Shown here: positions 26,840 through 36,987 of the stretch, in pieces
How the letters are laid out: every line of letters begins with the position of its first letter
Position numbering within the stretch: position 1 is the stretch's first letter
Assembly (NCBI GenBank): GCA_029959085.1
Contig: JARWIR010000002.1
Location: 58,830,154-58,894,153 of the forward strand
Length of the DNA: 64,000 nt
Reading direction: 5' to 3'
Origin: Nemophila menziesii
Taxonomy: Eukaryota; Streptophyta; Magnoliopsida; Boraginales; Hydrophyllaceae
Position numbers and translations under genes: made by a program
Notes under the pieces: model-generated
Told to the model about the DNA's origin: nothing
The model's database searches: none
Seen by the model: only the letters and a program-made list of their open reading frames with translations

Positions 26840-27331
26840 TTATGTCACTACACACCCAACCTTTGTATGATTTTTTAATATTTTATAAACAAACCAGACC
26901 CAATACAGAGGATACCTTACACCATAAAAACTCAGTATTACACCATAAGAGAAGGGTGTGAAGCCCACCCCTTGTCTATACGAAAGTATCATCACAAGCA
27001 AAATGTTGTACCATAAAATTACATCCACTAAGAATCCGTGCACATTTGAGGCCCAAAAAATCGCACAACCTGTATTCCTTCTCCCTTTGATACCTTTTAC
27101 CACCCAAGAACTCCATAATAAACAAAGTAAAAAAACTAGAGTTATTTTCATAGTAACATAAAAAAACAAAATAAAAACTGTAATTAAGTCAATTGCAACA
27201 ATGATAATAAGATTTTTAGCAAAAATAAACTTTATGAATACATACCCCAACAAGATAATGCTGAAATTTAACTTAATAAAAAAGAAAGAAAGGAGGAAAG
27301 AAGAAGAGTTAAGAAACATTCCATTATCCAT
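26840..27331 (-). CDS. Hydrophobic 163-codon ORF, U5 (doubtful)
   Basis: Starts MDNGMFLNSSSFLLSFFFIK and ends KVGCVVT. Three to five membrane-like stretches can be drawn (about residues 10-35, 40-60, 64-78, 100-118 and 125-150). It is open end to end in U5 and, with one more codon, in U2. Other copies are broken, mostly by length changes in an oligo-A run near codon 65. The minus strand is T-rich here, which by itself favours Phe/Leu/Ile codons and few stops. No family is recognised, and it may be a chance frame. Confidence 0.25.
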   Translation of the reverse strand: MDNGMFLNSSSFLLSFFFIKLNFSIILLGYVFIKFIFAKNLIIIVAIDLITVFILFFYVTMKITLVFLLCLLWSSWVVKGIKGRRNTGCAIFWASNVHGFLVDVILWYNILLVMILSYRQGVGFTPFSYGVILSFYGVRYPLYWVWFVYKILKNHTKVGCVVT

Positions 27332-27917
27332 TAACTATAAAAACTCAAATGTACCTTACCTTAAAATCCACAATTAGAAGAAAACTCTAGTTGCTTTACC
27401 AAGTTCATGAATTATTACAATTCTAATTAACATATTAAAATTAAGAAAAATTCTTCCATCCAATATTTGATGATCCTACACCAATTATATTCATACACAT
27501 ACCCCATGTTTTAAACTTACAAAAGTTAATTTATTAATTTAATGACATGTGTTTTGTTATAAAAATCAATGGCTACGATATAAATATTTGACCATCCATT
27601 ATTGGATGGAAGTCTTTCTTACAAAGATATATTAAAATATAAAATAAAATCTCCATTACAGTAGGAAATTGGTTATTTCAGCCATGATTTCTAGCTTCAT
27701 TTAGAACTTGATTTTGTTTTGATTCTTTTAAACCTATAAATATCAAAGTTGTGGACGATTGTGCAGATTGTAAGATTATCATTTTGCCATGTTTTGCTCT
27801 ATTTTGCATCATAGCATAATTACAAAACGAAGAGTAATTTCTAAAAATCAATTAATTTTGAACACAATATATTAACAAGAAAAATATGACATTTTCCAAT
27901 CACATTATCATTAACTT

Positions 27918-28123
27918 GAGAATTATCCTGAAAATACACCCCTATATTCCTTAAGACATCAATTACATATATTGGAACAGAAAGAAAAATCAACTACATA
28001 TTTGCCCCTCGGACAACTGGTGAAACCATTTTTAACTAACACAGACTTATTTGCATCTTTTGGAAACATTGTGAACTCTGGAATAAAAAATGGGGTGTGT
28101 ATGCTAAAAAGGAGTTTCTCCAG
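27918..28123 (+). pseudogene. Decayed exon-like segment, plus strand, U5
   Basis: Sixty-eight open codons ending at a donor-like CCAG/GTAGGA. Readable stretches are ENYPENTPLYSLRHQLHILE and KSTTYLPLGQLVKPFLTNT, then LFASFGNIVNSGIKNG. The frame is open only in U3 and U5. U1 and U4 have a 1 bp loss, U6-U9 share a 1 bp loss (CTCGGCAACTGG), and U1, U2 and U6-U9 have TGA where U5 has GGA. This pattern suggests a former coding exon no longer under constraint. A minus-strand frame also overlaps it in U1 (842-1042). Confidence 0.3.
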
Positions 28124-28997
28124 GTAGGAGGAAACTTAAAAAGAAAGATACAAGAAAAACAATTCCACCACGAGCATGTGATATTTGTCTTTCCAATTAT
28201 ATTTATTCCTCTTTCTTTTGCTAAAACAGATAAAAAGCTAAGTTGCTAAATTGATGCAATTACTAGTGTATCAAATGATTATATGACTTTTAATCGAATG
28301 AATAGCGTCCATTTTTTCACAAATGGGTATATATTGCGACATTTAAGGACACGAGACTACTAACTAATTAATATGAAAAATTACACAACCTTTTATAAAT
28401 TTATTATTTAAACATTCAAGACAAGTAATTTGTTTATTTATAATTGAATAGGGGCATGCATCTTGTAGCATAAGTGAATTAAAAGTTTTCAATGTAATAA
28501 GGATTACATACATTAGAAAATCCAAGATAATCTCACAAAGATTTTGTTTCATTTTGGTTTCAGAACCTATAAGAGTTTGTGTAATTCAGACATTTAATAT
28601 ATATATATCAATGGAATAATTTGTATATGTTACAATTGAAATATGAAATGACATGATCAACAACGCTATATATGTATAATTAGTCTCTTTCACTATACTA
28701 TTTCAATTTCTACAATCCAAAAATCCAGATAAGAAAGAGACACAGGAGACAGAAGAAGTCTTTAGTACTTTCCAATTAGAATCATCTACTTGTGGACAAG
28801 TAACTATTTAATTTAGGTGTAACGATACTTTGAGAAGAAACAATACTGAGTATGTGAGCATTCATACAGTGCTCAAATATGTTGAACAAAACTATTCAAA
28901 ATCAGAGTAAAGATCTTGATTTATCTTCTGGGTTGAAGGAACTATGCAAAAGATTTGTAAGATTACAGTTACCTTCAAGTTCCACTAGTAGTACAGG

Positions 28998-29144
28998 GTA
29001 AATCCAAAGAAAATATTTTTAAGTGTTGCGGGCCCATCTGTAGTTAAAGATGATATAACTAACGGCAATGAAAAAATTCGTATATCTATACTAAATGAAA
29101 CAGGTATTGAAGAGGAATTTCCGAGATTTATTTACATGAAATAA
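28998..29144 (+). other. Conserved 48-residue open segment, plus strand, U5
   Basis: Reads VNPKKIFLSVAGPSVVKDDI, then TNGNEKIRISI and a Glu-rich end before TAA. It is open in U1, U2, U3 and U5. In U6-U9 a TAG arises near its end, and U4 and U8 have indels. It has no start codon and lies right after the NQSKDLDLSS segment in a shifted frame. A 67-codon minus frame (MLFGQVEILDRV) covers the same DNA, so the coding strand is uncertain. Confidence 0.25.
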
Positions 29145-29382
29145 AGTAACCCAAACACACAATTTAGGAATCCTTCTCTTTGAATTGACTCTATCCAGAA
29201 TTTCCACCTGTCCAAACAACACAGATAGTTCATATACCTTTGCCTAGCATCAACTAAATAAAATCAATATTAAATTTATACATAAAACCATACATTAACC
29301 ACCACCGCTCTAAATCAATTAACTCAACAGTAACATAAATGAAAGTAATAGTAACAAGTAACATTTATCAAGTAAATCTTAC

Positions 29383-29477
29383 CATAAAAAATATGAAACC
29401 TCCCTGAAATGGCATGGTCAACGATCTTATTCGATTTGTTTATATCTTCTGTAATATGTTTCTTGACATGGTCCGAC
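29383..29477 (-). other. Candidate internal exon, minus strand, U5
   Basis: A 95 nt segment bounded by a good acceptor (TTTTTCATACAG in other copies and here) and donor (TATG/GTAAGA). The open frame reads HVKKxITEDINKSNKIVDHA, then ISGRFHIFY. It recurs in all units; U3 has a stop at its start and U7 one Asn-to-Lys change. It could join a short upstream exon and a downstream piece beginning VDARQR across GT-AG introns. No family is recognised. The opposite strand is also partly open here. Confidence 0.3.
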
Positions 29478-29950
29478 CTGTATGAAAAACAAGGGATTAA
29501 TCCCAATTTCATGACGATTATCAATAAATAACACATAAATTTTACAATTCACTTATTCATGGCTTATTTTCATATCTGCACAATAATAACACATGTTTCA
29601 AGTTAAGATGGATATACAGATGTATAGAGAAAAAGGTGTTTTGGGAGGTAAATGTACCAACATTTGGCTACTGATGGGATGGCCAAACTTCTTTTGGATA
29701 GGAATTATTACTATTGACATTTCAATAGAGTTTTATTTTTGGGTGCCCCTATGGATCAGATTTATTTAGGCAAATCTACCACATACACTTTCTTCATTAG
29801 TTTTCTGTCAAACAATTTCATTATCAAAAGTAACACATCCTCACTATCTCTTACGTTTGTTTTCACTTAGGGTTGCATGAAGATTCAATTTTTAGTTATT
29901 ACAAATTAATAATCGAGAATTATAAAAGAAGAAAGGAATCGAAAGATTAC

Positions 29951-30075
29951 CTGATTTAAAAGCCACTGATTGAAGGAAGGATCGATTTTGGAGAAGATCG
30001 TTTATCTTTATGCTGTCCAATGAACCTTTACCCTTCTTTACTTTTTACTTTCTACCAATTGACTAGAGGAATAAG
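29951..30075 (-). other. Candidate 5' leader exon with splice donor, U5 minus strand
   Basis: Downstream of the minus-facing TATA box the strand reads as a typical plant untranslated leader (AAACGATCTTCTCCAAAATC) and ends TTTAAATCAG followed by GTAATC, a good donor, at 29951/29950. The upper limit is an estimate from the TATA position. Plausible downstream exons are a short one starting with ATG at 29797 (29780-29804) and the 29383-29477 segment. No protein family is recognised. Confidence 0.35.
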
Positions 30076-30098
30076 GGAACCAAAGATAGATAACGGGT

Positions 30099-30156
30099 GT
30101 TTTATAGATAAAATGTTGATTGTAAAAAAATAAATACACACCATTTTACATGGGCC
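30099..30156 (-). promoter_or_regulatory. Minus-facing promoter, U5 (TATA box and TGGGCC motif)
   Basis: On the minus strand TATAAAAC lies at 30106-30099. Behind it, at 30151-30156, is TGGGCC, a site II-type motif common close to plant transcription starts. About 150 bp downstream is an apparent leader ending in a splice donor. The motif order, spacing and position next to a leader support a real or former promoter. Equivalent sequence exists in every unit; U2 has an altered upstream part, and U7 and U9 a roughly 28 bp deletion just upstream. Activity is not shown. Confidence 0.5.
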
Positions 30157-30270
30157 GGCAGTATGCTAATATGACACTTAAAATATAGTCACGTATTTAA
30201 TTTTTTATTAAAACTCAAACCCGCGCCCTAAAAACTCCCCGCCCACCCTTTGACCCAATAGGATTCAAAA

Positions 30271-31871
30271 GTGAAGGACACCCAAGTTCCTAAATTTTTT
30301 ATATTTGAACACTTAGGTCCCTTAGTTCTTATTTATCTTTTTCCAAGTCCCTTTTTTAAACTTATACGGTTATATTTAATGGTCAAAACTTTGACTTTTT
30401 AAAATTCCTACATTTCAAATTATAAACTATTTTAATTGTATTATTTAATTAAGAGAATTAAGAAATATAATTTATTTTTTGAGACGTATTTATGAAAATG
30501 TTTTTTTATCAAAAATAATATAATAAATTTTAATTTTTTTTTTATTTTTTTAATTTTATTTGTAAGGTGAATGTCTTCACATAATTATTTTATAAAATAA
30601 AATATGATGAATTTTTTAGATAATATTTGGTATAAATAATACTTTTTAGTTTAAAATATTTTTTCTATTTAACTTTTAAGCATTCAACACAAATGTATTA
30701 TATATTTTTAAGAATCAAAATTACGTTTACATATTAAGAAAAAAGTTGAATAATTATCCAAGTAAAATATTCTTTGATCTTTACCTCATTCTACAAAGAT
30801 AAACATATAAAAAATTCACACATGCATTAAAGTATCACAATATTGTTAAAATTTTCTCATATCATGCCAAAATTCTATTCTTTTGTCTAAATTTTTATTC
30901 AAAAAACTAACAAAAATATATTCATTATTTTTTTAATTAGATAAAAAGTATTCCCGACTATATGATTACCATACTCACAAGATATCACAAAAATAAAAAT
31001 CACACTAAAATTTAAATATCTACATGTTGAGAAGAGTCTGCCTCATCCACTATGATCTAACAAGACATATATTAGCAATGTGGAGGAGGCAACATCTTCT
31101 CGACATGGTGGATAATAAATTTATAGTATGAATGTTATTTTGTCATGTCTTTTGAAATTGGTAATCACATGATTGATAATATTGTTTGTCTAATTTAAAA
31201 ATTGAATATCTTCTTAAAACTTTTGGAAGAAAAAATGAAGCAAAACAATAAGGTTTACGTATAAATAAGAGCAAATTTGAAAAATCTTGTTATGTTTAAT
31301 GCATGTGTGAGATTGTTTGTATAATTATCTTTGTAGAATGAGGTAAAATTATAGGAAATAATATATCCAACTTCTTTCTCAATATGTAAACGCAATTCTG
31401 ATCTTAAAAATATATAATACGTCTGTGTTGAATGCTTAAAAGTTAAATAAAAAAATTATTTGTATATTACAAAATATTATTTACACCAAATATTATTTAA
31501 ATTATTTAATCTTTTTCCATTTTTACGATTTTATGTATAAAATATACATTCACCTTTCAAATAAAAAAAGTAGATTTTAAAATTTATTATTTTTTTTGGT
31601 AAAAATATTTAACATATTTTGTGTCTAAAAATATAGATTATATCTTTAATTCTATCAATCAAAGAATACAACTAAAAAAATAGGTTAAAAATTAAAAGTT
31701 TATATCTATACAAGTAGTTAATAAAGCGTACGAAAGGAATTTTAAGAAAATTAAAATTTTATCCATTAAATATAATCATCCATGTTAAAAAAGGGACTTG
31801 ACAATAAATAAAAAAGAAATGAGGGAGCTAAGTGTCCCAATATCAAATAGGGACCTAGATGTCCTTTTCCC
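30271..31871. mobile_element. Foldback (Mutator-like) element, U5 copy (reference)
   Basis: A 1,601 bp element flanked by perfect GGATTCAAAA (30261-30270 and 31872-31881). The left arm (to about 31040) and right arm (from about 31085) are imperfect inverted copies over most of their length. Matching landmarks include TCCCTTTTTT and TTATATTTAATGG (left) against AAAAAAGGGA and CCATTAAATATAA (right), and near the centre GTTGAGAAGAG against CTTCTCGAC. The 9-10 bp duplication and long inverted arms fit a Mutator-like non-autonomous foldback. No transposase fragment is visible. Because every unit has it at the same site, it inserted before the array amplified. Confidence 0.85.
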
Positions 31872-31920
31872 GGATTCAAAAATGTCTTGTTTTCTTTTGT
31901 TTAGGTCGGACCATGGGTTT

Positions 31921-32090
31921 GGTCCAGCCCAAATATATCATATGTATTATAAATGTATAGTACATAGTACTCTTACTCCTTCGATATGGTCTTTTGACCC
32001 ATCGATTTACTTTCCTATTATGTTTTGTCTGGCCTCTCCACACCTCAAATCTCACACTCTCTGTCTATCTCTCTTATTTCTCATAAAGTA
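31921..32090 (+). promoter_or_regulatory. Plus-facing promoter and CT-rich leader, U5
   Basis: AGCCCA (TGGGCT on the other strand) is followed by TATAAATG at 31948-31955, then a CT-rich stretch at about 32033-32085 (CTCTCCACACCTCAAATCTC and so on), as in many plant 5' leaders. A possible leader intron runs from a GTAAGA donor near 32120 to TTTGTCAG near 32209. The small-peptide frame starts at 32248. U3 lacks 107 bp of this leader and U4 about 42 bp; the others keep it. Confidence 0.5.
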
Positions 32091-32247
32091 ACTGGGTGTT
32101 AAATAGCTTGGTTACTGGGTAAGATTGGCACGACTAAGCTTATTATTGATCAAAATCGCCTTTACATGTATATTTTTTACTCAAAACCTTAATATTTGTC
32201 AGTACATTGTTTCTTAAGTGCTTGGATCAATTGTATTTGTAACTATG

Positions 32248-32801
32248 ATGGGTTCTTACGTGTTTTACTCTTTGATTTTGTTTATTTTCATTTGTTTAAA
32301 TTGCATAGGTTCGTTAATTCCTTTATAAGTTGTGTGGGTTTGTTTATTCTTGAGATTTTAAAAAGGATAAATTGTTACGTTTTGGGTAATAATGTGGTTA
32401 AAACCCGTGAGTAAAATTATGAGATTAAGGGTATATAAGTTTATCACAACTCTCACAATCCCACTCTCTATTTCATAACCGATGGGGCTTGGTATTGTAA
32501 TTGGGTTTTTATTGCAATATCATATCATCGTGTATGGAAGTTGGTGTTTCTAAAAAAATTATCACCATTTGGTTGCATTCTGAGGCAATTTCAGTTTATG
32601 CTGTTATTTTTATTAACGGTATTTTCAATCTATTAATCTTAAACAAGTGACTAATTTTCTTAATATAGTTTTTAAATTCTTTTTGTCAGTTTATTAATTT
32701 AATAATCTCTCTTCTTTAATGATGAATTTCTAGGTTATGATAGCTCTTGCGGAACTATTATGCGATCAACTGAAAAAACAAAAACAAAGAGTATAAGTTA
32801 G
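32248..32801 (+). CDS. Candidate two-exon small secreted peptide, U5 copy (reference)
   Basis: Join of 32248-32308 and 32734-32801, 129 nt, 42 residues. Exon 1 encodes a hydrophobic N-terminus typical of a signal peptide (MGSYVFYSLILFIFICLNC, then Ile). The donor is ATAG/GTTCGT. The 425 bp intron ends in a T-rich tract and TTTCTAG. Exon 2 continues in phase as GYDSSCGTIMRSTEK, then a Thr/Lys-rich tail ending Ser-Ile-Ser, and TAG. An in-frame ATG lies one codon upstream. A signal exon plus a short tail exon is the layout of many plant secreted peptides, but the tail matches no family I recognise. The start codon, donor and exon-2 frame recur in all nine units; seven keep everything intact. The gene lies about 300 bp downstream of the TATA box, with AATAAA at 33145-33150. 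Read-through without splicing gives only 26 residues. It is unproven as a gene. Confidence 0.4.
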
Positions 32802-32834
32802 CAGTCATTTAATACAAGGTCCATTGATGATCCT

Positions 32835-32938
32835 CTCACATTTGTTGATCTCACATTTATTGACATTTTTTGATCTCACATTTCTTGACATTTTTTGATC
32901 TCACATTTCTTGATATTTTTTGATCTCACATTTCTTGA
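32835..32938 (+). repeat. 25 bp VNTR, U5 (5 copies)
   Basis: One repeat reads CATTTATTGACA; another ends GATAT. Confidence 0.85.
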
Positions 32939-33144
32939 TGAGCCTGACCCACCCGTAGAGGACAATGAATCCTTTATTTATGTTGTTAGTTGTTATTCAT
33001 AATATTGATGGGCCTGGAATGCTTTTATTGAACATGTCAATGTAACTATATGTAAGTATTATTTGGTTAATGACCAAATAGGTAATTTATTACTTACAAG
33101 TTAAATTCACCCAAACTATGTTTGCATATCCTTTTCCCATGATT

Positions 33145-33150
33145 AATAAA
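33145..33150 (+). terminator. Polyadenylation-like signal, U5
   Basis: AATAAA followed by a T/G-rich stretch, about 340 bp after the peptide stop and downstream of the 25 bp VNTR. The same hexamer is kept in the other units (for example 6136-6141 in U1). In AT-rich DNA the hexamer alone is weak evidence. Confidence 0.3.
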
Positions 33151-36100
33151 GTTTATTGTATGAGGACATTTTTTTTAAGTTGTCATCTATTGGTGTATGA
33201 ATACTTGTAAGGTTTAAATATAGTTACTTGTCCCTAACTATATAGAGTCAATGAAGATATTAAATGTGCGACCTATTTTAATCCTAATGATGAAAATAAA
33301 ATCTGAGGCATTAATGCTAAATGAGTTCTTCTTTTTAGTGTGTAATTGCAAGACAGGACATTGATTATGTTCTTAAAATTGAAATTTCAAGCATGAATCG
33401 ATATCGAGATAGGACATAATCCCTTCATCTTTTCTTTTATTTCGGACAACAAGGAAGTAATATGATATATTTCGAAATCGATATGTTAGATCAGCGATGT
33501 CCACTTGTATCATCCAAAAAACTTCCACAAAATCCGTGCAATTAACATTGACTAGATACCCCATAAACATCTTATGTCACTACACACCCAACCTTTGTAT
33601 GCTTTTTTAATATTTTATATACAAATCAGACCCAATACAGAGGATACCTTACACCATAAAAACTAAGTATTACACCATAAGAGAAGGGTGTGAAGCCCAC
33701 CCCTTGTCTATACGAAAGTATCATCACAAGCAAAATGTTGTACCATAAAATTACATCCACTAAGAATCCGAGCACATCTGAGGCCCAAAAAATAGCACAA
33801 CATGTATTCCTTCTCCCTTTGATACCCTTTACCACCCAAGAACTCCATTATAAACAAAGTAAAAAAAACTAGAGTTATTTTCATAGTAACATAAAAAAAC
33901 AAAATAAAAACTGTAATTAAGTCAATTGCAACAATGAAAATAAGATTTTTAGCAAAAATAAACTTTATGAAGACATACCCCAACAAGATAATGCTGAAAT
34001 TTAACTTAATAAAAAAGAAAGAAAGGAGGAAAGAAGAAGAGTTAAGAAAAATTCCATTATCCATTAACTATAAAAACTCAAATGTACTTGACCTTAAAAT
34101 CCACAATTAGAAGAAAACTCTAGTTGCTTTACCAAGTTCATGAATTATTAGAATTCTAATTAACATATTAAAATTAAGAAAAATTCTTTCATCCAATATT
34201 TGATGATCCTACACCAATTATATTCATACACATACCCCATGTTTTAAACTTACAAAAGTTAATTTATTAATTTAATGCCATGTGTTTTGTTATAAAAATC
34301 AATGGCTACGATATAAATATTTGACTATCCATTATTGGATGGAAGTCTTTCTTACAAAGATATATTAAAATATAAAATAAAATCTCCATTACAGAAGGAA
34401 ATTGGTTATTTCAGTCATGATTTCTAGCTTCATTTAGAACTTGATTTTGTTTTGATTCTTTTAAACCTATAAACATCAAAGTTGCAGATTGTAAGTTTAT
34501 CATTTTGCCATGTTTTGCTCTATTTTGCGTCATAGCATAATTACAAAACGAAGAGGAATTTCTAAGAATCAATTAATTTTGAACACAATATATTAACAAG
34601 AAAAATATGACATTTTCCAATCACATTATCATTAACATGAGAATTATCCTGAAAATACACCCCTATATTCCTTAAGACATCAATTACATATATTGGAACA
34701 AAAAGAAAAATCAACTACATATCTGCCCCTCGGCAACTGGTGAAACCATTTTTAACTAACACAGGCTTATTTGCATCTTTTGGAAACATAGTGAACTCTT
34801 GAATAAAAAATGGGGTGTGTATGCTAAAAAGGAGTTTCTCCAAGTAGGAGGAAACTTAAAAAGAAAGATACAAGAAAACGATTCCACCACGAGCATGTGA
34901 TATTTGTCTTTCCAATTATATTTATTTCTCTTTCTTTTGCTAAAACAGATAAAAAGCTAAGTTGCTAAATTGATGCAATTACTAGTGTATCAAATGATTA
35001 TATGGCTTTTAATCGAATGAATAGCGTCCATTTTTTCACAAATGGGTATATATTGCGACATTTAAGGACACGAGACTGCTAACTAATTAATATAAAAAAT
35101 TACACAACCTTTTATAAATTTATTATTTAAACATTCAAGACAAGTAATTTGTTTCTTTATAATTGAATAGGGGCATGCATCTTGTAGCATAAGTGAATTA
35201 AAAGTTTTCAGTGTAATAAGGATTACATACATTAGAAAATCCAAGCTAATCTCACAAAGGTTCTGTTTCATTTTTGGTTTCAGAACCTATAAGAGTTTGT
35301 GTAATTCAGACATTTAATATATATATCAATGGAATAATTTGTATATGTTACAACTGTAATATGAAATGACATGATCAACAACGTTATATATGTATAATTA
35401 GTCTCGTTCACTATACTATTTCAATTTCTACAACCCAAAAATACAAATAAGAAAGAGACACAAGAGACACAAGAAGTCTTTAGTACTTTCCATTTAGAAT
35501 CATCTACTTGTGGACAAGTAAATATTTCAGTCAGGTGTAACGATACTTTGAGAAGAAACAATACTGAGTATGTGAGCATTCATACAATGCTCAAATATGT
35601 TGAACAAAACTATTCAAAATCAGAGTAAAGATCTTGATTTATCTTCTGGGTTGAAGGAACTATGCGAAAGATTTGTAAGATTACAGTTACCTTCAAGTTC
35701 CACTAGTAGTACAGGGTAAATCCAAAGAAAATATTTTTAAGTGTTGCGGGCCCATCTGTAGTTAAAGATGATATAACTAACGGTAATGAAAAAATTCGTA
35801 TATCTATAGTAAATGAAACAGGTATTGAAGAGGAACTTCCGAGATTTATTTAGATGAAATAAAGTAACCCAAACACACAATTTAGGAATCCTTCTCTTTG
35901 AATTGACTCTATCCAGAATTTCCACCTGTCCAAACAACACAGATAATTCATATACCTTTGCCTAGCATCAACTAAATAAAATCAATATTAAATTTATACA
36001 TAAAACTATACATTAACCACCACCGCTATAAATCAATTAACTCGACAGTAACATAAATAAAAGTAATAGTAACAAGTAACATTTATCAAGTAAATCTTAC

Positions 36101-36987
36101 CATAAAAAATATGAAACCTCCCTGAAATGGCATGGTCAACGATCTTATTCGATTTGTTTATATCTTCTGTAATATTTTTCTTGACATGACCCAACATGTA
36201 TGAAAAACAAGGGATTAATCCCAATTTCATGACGATTATCAATAAATAACACATAAATTTTACAATTCACTTATTCATGGCTTATTTTCATATCTGCACA
36301 ATAATAACACATGTTTCAAGTTAAGATGGATATACAGATGTATAGAGAAAAAGGTGTTTTGGGAGGTAAATGTACCAACATTTGGCTACTGATGGGATGG
36401 CCAAACTTCTTTTGGATAGGAACTATTACTATTGACATTTCAATAGAGTTTTATTTTTGGGTGCCCCTATGGCTCAGATTTATTTAGGCAAATCAACCAC
36501 ATACACTTTCTTCATTAGTTTTCTGTCAAACAATTTCATTATCAAAAGTAACACATCCTCACTATCTCTTACGTTTGTTTTCATTTAGGGTTGCGTGAAG
36601 ATTCAATTTTTAGTTATTACAAATTAATAATCGAGAATTATAAAAGAAGAAAGGAATCGAAAGATTACCTGATTTGAAAGCCACTGATTGAAGGAAGGAT
36701 CGATTTTGGAGAAGATCATTTATCTTTATGCTGTCCAATGAACCTTTACCCTTCTTTACTTTTTACTTTCTACCAATTGACCAGAGGAATAAGGGAACCA
36801 AAGATAGATAACGGTGTTTTATAAATAAACTGTTGATTGTAAAAAAATAAATACACACCATTTTACATGGGCCGGCAGTATGCTAATATGACACTTAAAA
36901 TATAGTCACGTATTTAATTTTTTATTAAAACTCAAACCCGCGCCCTAAAAACTCCCCGCCCACCCTTTGACCCAGTAGGATTTAAAA

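Larger units (their letters stand above)
20366..26999. repeat. Macrosatellite unit U4
   Basis: Fourth unit. Two small private deletions are visible: about 35 bp near 22335 (loss of the GTACAGGGTAAATCC segment) and about 42 bp near 25408 in the plus-side leader. Confidence 0.95.
27000..33731. repeat. Macrosatellite unit U5
   Basis: Fifth unit, used here as the reference copy. The 163-codon minus ORF, the 68-codon plus exon-like segment and the two-exon peptide frame are all uninterrupted in it, and the foldback target duplications are perfect. Confidence 0.95.

Noticed and set aside
32248..32801. Assigning the small peptide to SCR, RALF, CLE, defensin-like or SCOOP families
   Set aside because: The tail has only one cysteine and none of the diagnostic motifs of these families. 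The final Ser-Ile-Ser is too little to call a SCOOP-type peptide.
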